From positions 1 through 64,000 of the forward strand of contig NZ_CDGG01000001.1 in assembly GCF_000821065.1 (NCBI RefSeq): a DNA stretch of 64,000 bases, written 5' to 3'. The notes beneath the pieces were generated by a model that was given only the letters and a program-made list of their open reading frames with translations, was not told where the DNA came from and did no database searches. Both the position numbers and the translations under genes were made by a program. This document shows positions 50,679-58,848 of this stretch, in pieces; within the stretch, counting starts at the first letter, position 1, and each line of letters opens with the position of its first letter. Source of the DNA: Oceanobacillus oncorhynchi. Its GTDB lineage: Bacteria > Bacillota > Bacilli > Bacillales > Amphibacillaceae.

Positions 50679-51977
50679 TTATATTTCAGTGTGTACTTTT
50701 AGATAACGGTCTAAGGCAAAGGGGATACCTCTTTGCTTTAGTCTTTTATTAGACAATGCTCTCTGAACAACTTTCGACAACCCAGTAAATCGGAAACCTT
50801 TCCTACAATAGGTTAGCCCCTTGGCTTCTTCCTTTGGTATACCAAGTTGTATGAGAGATTTAATTCTCTTTTTGTTGTTCTTCCATTGTTTCCAGATAAT
50901 TACTCTTATTCTGGAGCGCAACTTCGCATCTATAGACTCTAAAACGCTCTTCATATTAGCTACCCTAAAATAGTTGACCCAACCATACATGACCTGTTTT
51001 AACTTGATGATTCTGTCGTTTAAGGAAATACTCCAATTTCGCTTTGTTAATCGGCGCAGTTTCCTTTGGAATTTTTGAACCGACGTTTTACTGGGTCTCG
51101 GTTGAAATTTCCTCTTATTTGAGTCATAGTAAAAACCAAAGCCTAGAAATGTTGTTTTCGTAGGGCGTGAGATTTTACTTTTCTCCATATTTACCTTTAG
51201 CCCCAGTTTCTCTTCGATAAATGTTGTAATGGAAGTAAGAACTCTATTTGCCGCCTTTTCACTTTTGACAAAGATAAGGCTATCGTCTGCGTATCTTACG
51301 AAACGCAGACCTCTTGCCTCCAGTTCCTTATCTAACTCATTCAACATAATGTTACTTAGAAGTGGACTAAGGTTGCCTCCCTGTGGGGTTCCTATAGTTG
51401 TATCTTCATATTTCCCATCGACCATCACACCACTTACGAGGTATTTTCGTATCAGAGAAATGACATCACCATCTTTGATTGTGTGCGAGATTATTCGCAT
51501 TAACTTATCATGATGGACAGTATCGAAAAATCGTTCCAGGTCAATATCCACTAACCACTGGTATCCGTCATTGATATATTCCAATACTTGCGTGATTGCC
51601 ATTTCGCAACTTCTTCTTGGTCTGAAACCATAACTGTAGTCACTGAATTGTTTTTCAAATATCGGGCTGAGCACTTGACTAATTGCCTGTTGGACAACTC
51701 TGTCAACCACTGTTGGAATACCCAATTTGCGCATCTTTCCATTTTCTTTCGGAATTTCTACGCGCAGTGCTGGCATTGGTTTGTATTTTCTTTTCTGGAT
51801 TTGCGTTCGCAATTCCTCTTTGTGTTTCCTTAGGTATGCTTTCAGTTCATTTACTGTTACGCCGTCTACCCCACCTGCACCTTTGTTTCGGTACACTCGA
51901 AGATAGGCTTCGTTCATATTTTGATCGCTTAAAATCTTTTCTAAAATTTCCACACTCGTTTCTTCCTTTCCTTTCAT
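50679..51977 (-). CDS. ltrA: Group II intron reverse transcriptase/maturase
   Basis: 432 residues, no frameshift. Reverse transcriptase blocks are clear: RNKGAGGVDGVTVNEL (RT0-1), VDIDLERFFDTVHHDKLM, IGTPQGGNLSPLLSNIML and the catalytic FVRYADDSLIFVKS. The X/maturase domain follows (RLTKRNWSISLNDRI, MYGWVNYFRVANM). There is no C-terminal HNH endonuclease, as in class C. The Tyr-Ala-Asp-Asp site is intact. It is encoded inside intron domain IV. Confidence 0.95.
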   Translation of the reverse strand: MKGKEETSVEILEKILSDQNMNEAYLRVYRNKGAGGVDGVTVNELKAYLRKHKEELRTQIQKRKYKPMPALRVEIPKENGKMRKLGIPTVVDRVVQQAISQVLSPIFEKQFSDYSYGFRPRRSCEMAITQVLEYINDGYQWLVDIDLERFFDTVHHDKLMRIISHTIKDGDVISLIRKYLVSGVMVDGKYEDTTIGTPQGGNLSPLLSNIMLNELDKELEARGLRFVRYADDSLIFVKSEKAANRVLTSITTFIEEKLGLKVNMEKSKISRPTKTTFLGFGFYYDSNKRKFQPRPSKTSVQKFQRKLRRLTKRNWSISLNDRIIKLKQVMYGWVNYFRVANMKSVLESIDAKLRSRIRVIIWKQWKNNKKRIKSLIQLGIPKEEAKGLTYCRKGFRFTGLSKVVQRALSNKRLKQRGIPFALDRYLKVHTEI

Positions 51978-52471
51978 GTGACGGAGAACACTTCTATTTT
52001 GACTATCCTCTGAGATACGCTCATACTTTCATCATTAACACATTCAGAAGTTTATTCTTCGTGCATTCATGGCGTAGAAACACTATAAATTGTTCAGCCC
52101 TTCATGATTTTCATCACTACTACGGCATCGGCTGACTTCTCACGATAAACCTTTTTCGACCAGCTTTCTTTTTAGGGGACTCCTCAGCTGTCCGTGAGAC
52201 CTCCCAGGGTAAGACAACTATCTTTCCTCTTTTACTCGCCTAATTTACTCTGCAGGGTTACGCACATCTTTTGGATTTTGACTTGTTATGGAGCCTTATC
52301 CGCCTACAGAGCCTTCGTATCAGATTTCTGTTCGTCGAGCCAAGATTTTGATACACGCTTCCTTCAGCCTTTACCTCACGATAAATGCTTTGCGCTTCTC
52401 TAGTGGTTGGTCGATGTGTACCTCCACAGTGGATTTCCACCACCTAGATAGTCGCCATGCCTGGCGCACAT

Positions 52472-52511
52472 AAAAAAGAATCAGGCAGCTTGAAACATAC
52501 TTGATTCTTTT
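52472..52511 (-). terminator. Terminator of yaaL, used as intron insertion site
   Basis: AAAAGAATCA (52502-52511) pairs with TGATTCTTTT (52474-52483) across an 18-nt loop, followed on the minus strand by TTTTAT. The group II intron starts directly after this tract. Confidence 0.82.
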
Positions 52512-52532
52512 GGAAAAATATATTCTTTAATT

Positions 52533-52745
52533 TTAAAATCGTGTCGCTTTAACCTTGCGAATACGAGCTTCTTTCAACAGCATCAAATATTTGGATCTCG
52601 CTAATAGCTCCTCTTTCATCCCATTACGTGACGGGTCAATACTTTTTCGCACAAAATCCTGAAGCTGCCTCCACTCGCCCTCTACTTGATATAAAGCATT
52701 CAGAAGCTCCTGGTCCATATCTTTTTTCTTTAATTTCTTTGCCAT
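52533..52745 (-). CDS. yaaL: YaaL family protein (DUF2508)
   Basis: 70 residues, small, helical and charged, of unknown function: AKKLKKKDMDQELLNALYQV at the N-terminus and LARSKYLMLLKEARIRKVKA at the end. It is conserved right after recR in bacilli. The ATG at 52745 follows GGTGGGA; the frame extends to 52757. Confidence 0.9.
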   Translation of the reverse strand: MAKKLKKKDMDQELLNALYQVEGEWRQLQDFVRKSIDPSRNGMKEELLARSKYLMLLKEARIRKVKATRF

Positions 52746-52826
52746 ATTTCCCACCAAACCTCGTTATAAAATGAAATTTCATCCCATGGAAGCTTTATTC
52801 TCCTCATGAATGATCAGCGATACAAT

Positions 52827-53423
52827 TTAGACATCTCTTCGTCCCTCTAATGCTTTTGATAATGTAACCTCATCCGCATATTCCAAATCACCGCCGACAG
52901 GCAATCCATGTGCAATACGTGTGGTACGAATACCAGAAGGCTTTACCAACCGGGAAATATACATTGCCGTGGCTTCCCCTTCAATATTCGGATTGGTTGC
53001 TAAAATAAGCTCTTCTACTTCTTCGTCTTTCAATCGATTAATCAAATCCGGCACATTAATATCCTCTGGACCAATTCCGTCCATCGGTGAAATGGCTCCA
53101 TGGAGAACATGATATTTGCCGCGAAATTCTTTCATTTTTTCCATCGCAATCACGTCTTTCGGATCTTGGACAACACAAATAATCGATCCATCCCGGCTGG
53201 TATCCTGACAAATAGCACACGGGTCTTGGTCTGTAATATGTCCGCAAACAGAACAATGGGTAAGCTCCCGTTTCGCATTCACTAATGCATTAGCAAAATT
53301 CATCACATCGTCATCCTTCATATTTAAAACAAAGAAGGCCAGACGTGCTGCTGTCTTTGGACCAATTCCCGGTAATTTGGAGAAGCTATCCATCAGCTTG
53401 GTTATCGGCTCTGGATAATACAT
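52827..53423 (-). CDS. recR: Recombination protein RecR
   Basis: A DNA-clamp partner of RecF/RecO for gap repair. It has 198 residues: HhH motif [17 protein letters not shown]4 zinc finger [16 protein letters not shown] (about 57-72), Toprim [15 protein letters not shown] and the Walker-B-like end [20 protein letters not shown]. It is downstream of ebfC, in the conserved dnaX-ebfC-recR set. Confidence 0.97.
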   Translation of the reverse strand: MYYPEPITKLMDSFSKLPGIGPKTAARLAFFVLNMKDDDVMNFANALVNAKRELTHCSVCGHITDQDPCAICQDTSRDGSIICVVQDPKDVIAMEKMKEFRGKYHVLHGAISPMDGIGPEDINVPDLINRLKDEEVEELILATNPNIEGEATAMYISRLVKPSGIRTTRIAHGLPVGGDLEYADEVTLSKALEGRRDV

Positions 53424-53474
53424 ACTTTCTTACCCCCTTATCAAAAAAAGTCAATTAAAAACTCTATCTTTTGC

Positions 53475-53511
53475 GAAAATAAGACGCCTTGGCAGTGAAG
53501 CCAGACGTCTT
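53475..53511 (-). terminator. Terminator-like hairpin between ebfC and recR
   Basis: AAGACG/CGTCTT outer and TGGC/GCCA inner stem with TTATTTT after it on the minus strand. It may be partial, because recR has no clear own promoter. Confidence 0.65.
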
Positions 53512-53530
53512 ATCTTTAATTAGAAAGGAA

Positions 53531-53845
53531 TTAGAACATTCCTGGCATATTCATTCCTTTTGTAAATTGTCCCATGGTATCATTTGTTTTGTCATCGATT
53601 TGTGTTAACACGTCATTAGTCGCTGCTAAAATAAGATCCTGCAGCATTTCAATATCATCCGGGTCAACAACCTCTTCTTTGATTTCTACATCTGTAATTT
53701 CTTTTTTGCCATTCGCCCGGACAGTTACCATGCCGCCGCCAGCTGAAGCTTCAAAGGACATTTCATGTAATTCATCCTGTGCCTTCATCATTTTCTTCTG
53801 CATTTTCTGCATTTGCTTCATCATGTTATTCATATTTCCCTTCAT
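53531..53845 (-). CDS. yaaK: Nucleoid-associated protein YbaB/EbfC family (YaaK)
   Basis: 104 residues: an N-terminal Met/Lys/Gln-rich helix ([20 protein letters not shown]), a beta-strand core [17 protein letters not shown] and a C-terminal helix. It dimerises and binds DNA in the family. AAAGGAGG is 8 nt ahead of the ATG. It lies 27 bp after dnaX. Confidence 0.95.
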   Translation of the reverse strand: MKGNMNNMMKQMQKMQKKMMKAQDELHEMSFEASAGGGMVTVRANGKKEITDVEIKEEVVDPDDIEMLQDLILAATNDVLTQIDDKTNDTMGQFTKGMNMPGMF

Positions 53846-53872
53846 GGAAAATACCTCCTTTAAATGTATATG

Positions 53873-55582
53873 TTAATCATGAATTTCTAAAAGATCATCA
53901 CCAAAAAGCTTTCGCGCTTCATCTACGAGCGGGTCTCCTTCTGGTTTCTTGGGTTCATCCGGCTTTTCCTGCTTTTGAATATACTCACTGCGCAGGTCAT
54001 TCCACTCTTTCTCCGGAATAGGAATAATCGTGCGGTGTTTATCCAAATTCCCTAATATCGATTCTACCATTTCCCGATGATCCAGGAATAAAGAACAATG
54101 AATTTCATATTTAAACGCAACAATCAGGGTATCAGCTGATGCCGCAGCAGGCTTGCTGTCCTGAATCGTCGCATGAGCCGGGGCATTTGTTGTTTTCAAC
54201 TGATTTAAGAAGTTTGCCCAATGTGCATGAACATCTTTCAGTTCTTTTTTCTCTGCCTTTCCTAGTGTATCACGAATTCGATCAAATGGAATCTTATAAG
54301 TGTTTCGTGAATTTCTCGAGCTGGGACGGCGTCTTTCCTGTGCAGGGGCGGTACCGCCAGCATCTTGCTGCTGGGGCGGGGCTTCTTTTAATTTTGCAAT
54401 ATCACGCTCCATCGCCTGCAGTTTCTGCTGAAGCTGCCCGACAACAGCTGATTGCTCCACAGCTTCCGGCTGAAGCTGTCCGGATCCTTGCGTCTTTCCA
54501 AATTGATCTGTAATGGACAACAGTGCAACTTCAATAAAGATTTTCGGACTGTTGGACCATTTCATTTCCTGCTGGCATTGATTCAGTTCAATAATTGCAT
54601 GCTGAATCCAGCTGTTCTCCACTTGCTCCGATAATGCTTCAAAAGCTTCATTGGCTACTGCCCGTTCTAATAAATCAGCTAAACCTGACGAGCTTTTATA
54701 TAAAAGTAAATCACGCATAAAGTAGATTAAATCCTGTACAAACTTTCCCGGATCTTTTCCGGTCTGAATCATCTGGTCCAATCCTTGAAGCACCGTCTGC
54801 ACATCCTGCTGAATCATTGCACGGACGATATTGGTGAGCACCTCCTGAGATACTCCGCCAGTTACAGCAAGCACATCTTCTAACTCTACCTGCTCCTCAC
54901 TATAGGAAATTGCCTGGTCCAGGATACTCAGTGCATCACGCATTCCGCCTTCTGCTGCTAATGCCACAGACTCTAAGGCTTCCTCTGTAACAGAAATAGT
55001 TTCTGCCTGCATGATTTTTTGCATTCTTTCCACAATTGCCTGATTAGAGATCGGTTTGAAATCAAAGCGCTGGCAACGGGATATAATCGTTAATGGTATT
55101 TTATGCGGTTCGGTAGTTGCCAGAATAAATACAACATGTTTTGGCGGCTCTTCCAGCGTTTTCAAAAGCGCATTAAATGCATTGACAGATATCATATGCA
55201 CTTCATCAATAATATACACTTTATAAGGAACAGCACTCGGTGCATACTTTACTTTATCACGAATATCACGAATATCATCGACGCTAGTATTTGATGCCGC
55301 ATCAATTTCAATGACATCCGAAATAGAGCCATCTTGAATCCCTTTACATGCCGCACATTCATTACATGGTTCTTTGACAGGCGCATGCTCACAATTAATC
55401 GTTTGTGCAAAAATCTTTGCAGCACTCGTTTTCCCTGTCCCTCTTGGGCCAGAGAATAAATAAGCATGTGAGAATTTATCCTGGGTAATAGCATTTTGTA
55501 ATGTTCTCGTGATATGCTGCTGTCCTACGACATCTTCAAATGTTCTTGGTCGCCAGACGCGGTATAAAGCTTGATAACTCAT
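53873..55582 (-). CDS. dnaX: DNA polymerase III gamma/tau subunit
   Basis: The clamp loader ATPase that ties the polymerases together. It has 569 residues: Walker A SGPRGTGKTSAAKIFA (about 44-59), zinc motif CEHAPVKEPCNECAACKGI, Walker B IDEVHMISVNAFNALLKTLEEPPKHVVF region and SRC motif TIISRCQRFDFK. The C-terminal tau part (about 370-569) binds DnaB and polymerase. No slippery heptamer for a shorter gamma form is obvious, which is usual in Bacillus. Confidence 0.97.
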   Translation of the reverse strand: MSYQALYRVWRPRTFEDVVGQQHITRTLQNAITQDKFSHAYLFSGPRGTGKTSAAKIFAQTINCEHAPVKEPCNECAACKGIQDGSISDVIEIDAASNTSVDDIRDIRDKVKYAPSAVPYKVYIIDEVHMISVNAFNALLKTLEEPPKHVVFILATTEPHKIPLTIISRCQRFDFKPISNQAIVERMQKIMQAETISVTEEALESVALAAEGGMRDALSILDQAISYSEEQVELEDVLAVTGGVSQEVLTNIVRAMIQQDVQTVLQGLDQMIQTGKDPGKFVQDLIYFMRDLLLYKSSSGLADLLERAVANEAFEALSEQVENSWIQHAIIELNQCQQEMKWSNSPKIFIEVALLSITDQFGKTQGSGQLQPEAVEQSAVVGQLQQKLQAMERDIAKLKEAPPQQQDAGGTAPAQERRRPSSRNSRNTYKIPFDRIRDTLGKAEKKELKDVHAHWANFLNQLKTTNAPAHATIQDSKPAAASADTLIVAFKYEIHCSLFLDHREMVESILGNLDKHRTIIPIPEKEWNDLRSEYIQKQEKPDEPKKPEGDPLVDEARKLFGDDLLEIHD

Positions 55583-55761
55583 GATTTCGATTCCCCTTAT
55601 TTGTCTCCTTCTTATTATACCCGATTAAAGGCTTGGATGAAAACCTTAGAAATGATTATCTGGAAGTAATTTATGTTTGCAAAAATTAGCTTAGAATTTA
55701 ATTTTTTTATGTTGAATAAAAAGGTTCGTCTAAATTTATAGAACTAATGTTCCTATTATGG
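55583..55761. other. Spacer between dnaX and the toxin module
   Basis: AT-rich. A TATAAT (about 55616-55621 on the minus strand) with a weak TTCATC -35 could drive dnaX. No gene seen. Confidence 0.45.
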
Positions 55762-55767
55762 TATAAT
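55762..55767 (+). promoter_or_regulatory. Extended -10 promoter of the toxin gene
   Basis: TATAAT preceded by TGG (extended -10) on the plus strand, no clear -35. The mRNA would start near 55774 with a leader of about 65 nt. Confidence 0.65.
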
Positions 55768-55810
55768 ACACTAAGATACTCACAGTAAGAAGTTAAACGG
55801 TGGAAGGTAC

Positions 55811-55833
55811 CATCTCCTATATGAAAGGAGGTG
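55811..55833 (+). promoter_or_regulatory. Hairpin that masks the toxin ribosome site
   Basis: CATCTCCT (55811-55818) can pair with AGGAGGTG (55826-55833), 8 bp with one G-U and a 7-nt loop, which would lock the Shine-Dalgarno AAAGGAGGTGAT. This is a known design in type I toxin mRNAs. Confidence 0.75.
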
Positions 55834-55839
55834 ATGCCT

Positions 55840-55929
55840 ATGGCTACTTTTGATGCCTTATCTTTAATGATCAGCTTTGGCTTGCTTATTATAGCCATTC
55901 TTTCATTTCATGATAAAGACCAAAAGTAA
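55840..55929 (+). CDS. Holin-like type I toxin peptide
   Basis: 29 residues: MATFDALSLMISFGLLIIAI then LSFHDKDQK. One hydrophobic helix (residues 6-23) and a charged tail match the putative holin-like toxin family (BsrG, TxpA and YonT are functional analogues). GGAGG is 8 nt ahead of ATG 55840. An upstream in-frame ATG at 55834 is too close to the ribosome site. Expected action: membrane insertion and growth arrest when the antitoxin RNA is lost. Too short to appear in usual gene calls. Confidence 0.8.
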   Translation: MATFDALSLMISFGLLIIAILSFHDKDQK

Positions 55930-55964
55930 AAAAACCACCCTTCGCTTGCCGGCAAACAGGGTGG
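55928..55964 (-). terminator. Terminator of the antitoxin RNA
   Basis: CCACCC/GGGTGG stem with an inner TTGCCGGCAA palindrome, followed by seven Us on the minus strand. It overlaps the end of the toxin frame. Confidence 0.78.
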
Positions 55965-56027
55965 CTTCATTGTCACTTAAAACAGCCTTCCCTCTCTGAT
56001 GGAGAGAAATCACTGTGTGTATTTTCC

Positions 56028-56059
56028 GGGCAGCATGTGGTTGCATGCTGCCCTTTTTT
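56028..56059 (+). terminator. Terminator of the toxin mRNA
   Basis: A perfect 10-bp GGGCAGCATG/CATGCTGCCC stem, 6-nt loop and six Ts on the plus strand. Confidence 0.9.
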
Positions 56060-56082
56060 ATATCGTATGCTTTGCTATAGAA

Positions 56083-56112
56083 ATTATATCATATCCCTGG
56101 TTTCTAGTACAA
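56083..56112 (-). promoter_or_regulatory. Promoter of the antitoxin RNA
   Basis: TTGTAC (56107-56112), 18-bp spacer and perfect TATAAT (56083-56088) with an upstream TGA. It is stronger than the toxin promoter, as expected for a labile antitoxin. Confidence 0.7.
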
Positions 56113-56172
56113 TTTTACCTGTAAAAAGAAACTCGTACGGGGAATCATCCTTCTATTCGTCTGCATTCATCA

Positions 56173-57198
56173 CTACTTCTTCGGATAAGCACGCTTATAT
56201 TGTCTTGCCGGTTCCATCGTATCTCCCAACTGTTCGCTTGCCCGAATGGCCCAATAAGGATCTTTCAGCATACCGCGGCCAATCGCAACCAGGTCCGCAT
56301 CGCCATTGCCAATAACAGACTCTGCCAACGCAGGGTCTTCTAAAAGGCCGACAGCAATCACCGGCATATCCAGCTCTTCTTTAAACCTGCGTGCAAATGG
56401 AAGCTGATAGCCTGGATTGGTGGCTGGTTTTTGCTTTCCTGGAGGTGCTTCTCCGCCGCTGGAAATATGGAACATATCAACACCAGCCGCTTTATATTTT
56501 TTGGCAATTTCTAATGCGTGGTCTATATCATAGCCGCCATCCATGTATTCTACAGCTGAAATGCGCATCAGAAGCGGCATATCTGCAGGAATCACATCTT
56601 TCACAGCACGGATAATTTGTACCCCAAAGAAGGACAGCTCCTGATATTCATCCTCTCTCTGATTAATTAACGGAGAATGAAATTGATGAATCAAATAACC
56701 GTGTGCTCCATGCAATTCAATCGTATCAAAACCAGCTTCGACTGCTCGTTTTGCTGCATCCTGGAACTGTTGAATCGTTTCCCGGACTTCATCTGTCGTT
56801 AAAGCACGAGGCATTTTATCATCCTCAGTAACAGGAATTGCCGATGGAGCAACTGGCGGGTTCGCATCCTCAGCCTTTCTGCCGGCATGCGCAATCTGAA
56901 TACCAATTTTAGCGCCCTGCTTATGAACGGCATCAACTATTTTTTTATAAGCTGGAATTTGCTCGTCTGACCAGAGACCAAGGTCATTATCTGTAATCCG
57001 CCCATCCGGATCGACATCTGTCATTTCCACTAAGATTAATCCGGCGCCGCCCACTGCACGGGAGGTATAATGAACAAAATGCCAATCGTTTGGAATCCCG
57101 TCCTTAGCATCTACTGAATACTGGCACATTGGAGCCATGACAACTTTATTTTTCAAGGTTAAATTTTTTAATGTAAAAGGTTGTGTTAATTGAGCCAT
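56173..57198 (-). CDS. namA: NADPH dehydrogenase, Old Yellow Enzyme family (YqjM-like)
   Basis: 341 residues, FMN TIM barrel: KNKVVMAPMCQYS at the start with the Cys that tunes FMN in the YqjM group, GIQIAHAGRKAEDANPPVAPS, His pair and Tyr in LHGAHGYLIHQFHSP, and the C-terminal FMN phosphate site ADLVAIGRGMLKDPYW. It reduces activated C=C bonds (xenobiotic or oxidative-stress clean-up). This gene is not usual between scr and dnaX. Promoter at 57234-57262. Confidence 0.94.
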   Translation of the reverse strand: MAQLTQPFTLKNLTLKNKVVMAPMCQYSVDAKDGIPNDWHFVHYTSRAVGGAGLILVEMTDVDPDGRITDNDLGLWSDEQIPAYKKIVDAVHKQGAKIGIQIAHAGRKAEDANPPVAPSAIPVTEDDKMPRALTTDEVRETIQQFQDAAKRAVEAGFDTIELHGAHGYLIHQFHSPLINQREDEYQELSFFGVQIIRAVKDVIPADMPLLMRISAVEYMDGGYDIDHALEIAKKYKAAGVDMFHISSGGEAPPGKQKPATNPGYQLPFARRFKEELDMPVIAVGLLEDPALAESVIGNGDADLVAIGRGMLKDPYWAIRASEQLGDTMEPARQYKRAYPKK

Positions 57199-57233
57199 TT
57201 TTACACCTCGCTTGTAAATTTTAAGTAATTCAT

Positions 57234-57262
57234 AGCATATGCTTTCTTATGATTCAGTGCAA
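57234..57262 (-). promoter_or_regulatory. namA promoter
   Basis: TTGCAC (57257-57262), 17 bp, TATGCT (57234-57239), about 30 bp ahead of GAGGTG and the start. Confidence 0.5.
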
Positions 57263-57293
57263 ATAATCTGTTTATCCCGCTATATTTTTGCAT

Positions 57294-57320
57294 AAAAAAA
57301 GAACTGCATTCACAGTCCTT
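57294..57320 (-). terminator. Terminator of the SRP RNA gene
   Basis: AAGGACTG/CAGTTCTT with one G-U, then seven Us on the minus strand. Confidence 0.85.
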
Positions 57321-57334
57321 TTCTTTCATATGTA

Positions 57335-57600
57335 ACGTGCACCTGCTTTCGATGGAGTGACCATATGCGCTACGTAAGTTCATGGCTCAGCCCAGGTTTC
57401 CCTGCGGCACACAAGAATGACCACTTACTGCTGCTTCCTTCCGGACCTGACAGGGTTCATGGGTTCCTGTTGCGCAGGACCCGGACGTCAACACCAATTC
57501 CTTACGTCTGACCACACAGTCATCCCACCTCGAGCAGGAATTCGGCCTCGCTATAGCGGATTGCGAGTACAGGGCACCGCTACCTCCCCGCTTAGCACGT
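57335..57600 (-). ncRNA. scr: Signal recognition particle RNA (scRNA, Bacillus long form)
   Basis: About 266 nt. The apical domain is intact: the Ffh-binding hairpin with the hallmark GTCCGGAAGGAAGCAGC. The ends pair (CGTGC with GCACG), and the Alu-type 5' part (GGTAGCGGTGCCCTGTACTC) and GGGCTGAGCC match B. subtilis scRNA, at the same place between tadA and dnaX. Confidence 0.97.
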
Positions 57601-57607
57601 ATTTATT

Positions 57608-57636
57608 ATTATAGCTTCCTCGTCCTAAAAATGCAA
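57608..57636 (-). promoter_or_regulatory. Promoter of scr
   Basis: TTGCAT (57631-57636), 17 bp, TATAAT (57608-57613), right at the RNA 5' end. Confidence 0.82.
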
Positions 57637-57665
57637 TGAAAAAAGTATCTTTTCCAGTGCCGGCT

Positions 57666-58169
57666 CTATTCTCCCGCCTCAGCATCCTTTTCATTCTTCT
57701 TCTGACGCAGCTCTTTAAAAAAATTCTTTAAAACCGTACTGCATTGTGGTTCAAGCACACCAGATTTCACCTCGACCTGATGGTTAAACCGCGGTTCTTC
57801 CAATAAATTCATTAAGGTTCCCGCACAGCCTGCTTTTGGGTCACTTGCTCCATAGACTACACGCTTCACTCTTGATTGAACAATTGCTCCGGCGCACATA
57901 GGGCATGGCTCTAATGTAACATATAAGGTGCAATCCTCTAATCTCCAGCTGCCGACTTTTTGATTGGCATCCTGAATAGCAAGAAGCTCTGCATGAGTTA
58001 AAGTAGTCTGCATGGATTCACGCAAATTAAAGCCTCTGCCGATAATTTCTCCTTCCTTCACGACCACTGCACCAATGGGAACTTCGTTTAACATCCAAGC
58101 TCTGCGTGCCTCCTGCAGAGCAGCTGCCATATACTTTTCATCTTGGCTTACAGATATTTCTTCTGTCAT
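57666..58169 (-). CDS. tadA: tRNA(Arg) adenosine-34 deaminase
   Basis: Makes inosine at the wobble base of tRNA-Arg(ACG). It has about 167 residues. Zinc and catalytic residues are in THAELLAIQDA (His, Glu) and EPCPMCAGAIVQSR (two Cys). ASDPKAGCAGTLMNLLEEPR and FNHQVEVKSGVLE are the family C-terminal part. The start is taken as ATG 58169; the GTG at 58178 is possible, and the ribosome site is weak. Confidence 0.95.
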   Translation of the reverse strand: MTEEISVSQDEKYMAAALQEARRAWMLNEVPIGAVVVKEGEIIGRGFNLRESMQTTLTHAELLAIQDANQKVGSWRLEDCTLYVTLEPCPMCAGAIVQSRVKRVVYGASDPKAGCAGTLMNLLEEPRFNHQVEVKSGVLEPQCSTVLKNFFKELRQKKNEKDAEAGE

Positions 58170-58254
58170 TTTTATCACATCACTTTATTCTCGTTTTAAT
58201 AATTGTTTAGCGGGAATACTATATTAACTGATTTCTTTAAAAAAGGAGAAGCTC

Positions 58255-58788
58255 ATGAATATAACACCAGAGAACACAGCACTCGTTTTTATCGACTTAA
58301 TCAATGATTTTAAATTTGACGGCGGTGACAACCTTCTTGCAAACACAGAAGAGATTCTCCCAAATTTAATTAATTTGCGTCACTTCGCCAAAGAAAAGTC
58401 GATACCTATTATCTACGTTAACGATCATTATGGCTTATGGCAAGCAGATTTCCGGGAGATTATCAAATATTGTAAAAATGAAAAGAGTGAGAACATCATT
58501 GAAAAAATCAAACCGGATGATGACGATTATTTCCTAATTAAACCACAACACTCCGCCTTTTTTCAAGCACCCTTACACGCTCTTTTAACAGATTTAAAAC
58601 GAACACATCTTATTTTGGCAGGGATCGCCGGCGATATTTGTATTCTGTTTACGGCAAAGGATGCCTATATGTATAAATTCAGCCTTTCCATTCCTAAAAA
58701 CTGCCTCGCCTCCGAGGGAGTGGATAATAATAACTATGCGCTTTATCTAATGGAATCGGTCATGGATGCAGATATTACAGCAATTTAA
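58255..58788 (+). CDS. yaaI: Isochorismatase-family cysteine hydrolase (YaaI-like)
   Basis: 177 residues. The catalytic triad of the family is visible: Asp in ALVFIDLINDFKF (about 14), Lys in FLIKPQHSAFF (about 97) and Cys in LAGIAGDICILFTAKDA (about 124). The substrate is unknown (nicotinamidase/isochorismatase superfamily). AAAGGAG precedes the ATG. It lies divergently from tadA, next to yaaH, as in B. subtilis. Confidence 0.92.
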   Translation: MNITPENTALVFIDLINDFKFDGGDNLLANTEEILPNLINLRHFAKEKSIPIIYVNDHYGLWQADFREIIKYCKNEKSENIIEKIKPDDDDYFLIKPQHSAFFQAPLHALLTDLKRTHLILAGIAGDICILFTAKDAYMYKFSLSIPKNCLASEGVDNNNYALYLMESVMDADITAI

Positions 58789-58816
58789 CATATTACTTTC
58801 TCCCCCTTCATATAGT
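58788..58816 (+). promoter_or_regulatory. Sigma-E-like promoter of yaaH
   Basis: ACATATT (58788-58794), 14 bp, CATATAGT (58809-58816) match sigma-E elements (KMATATW and CATACANT) with one mismatch. yaaH is a sigma-E gene in B. subtilis. Confidence 0.65.
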
Positions 58817-58848
58817 GAGTAAGAAGCACTCTGAAGGGGGTTATTAGT

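Larger units (their letters stand above)
50598..52469 (-). mobile_element. Group II intron, class C type, inserted behind the yaaL terminator
   Basis: About 1.87 kb. The 5' end is GTGCGCCAGGCATGG at 52469. The intron protein sits in domain IV. Domain V is at 50641-50673 (ACCGCC/GGTGGT outer stem with a 2-nt bulge), and domain VI at 50600-50640 ends in GAT. The upstream exon is an intrinsic terminator stem and U-tract, the classic class C target. No HNH endonuclease domain is present. The element seems full length. Confidence 0.9.
55928..56076 (-). ncRNA. Antisense antitoxin RNA
   Basis: A predicted RNA of about 150 nt from the promoter TTGTAC (56107-56112), 18 bp, TATAAT (56083-56088), to the terminator at 55928-55964. 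It is complementary to the toxin mRNA 3' part, the layout of TxpA/RatA and BsrG/SR4. No frame of note is inside. Confidence 0.68.
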
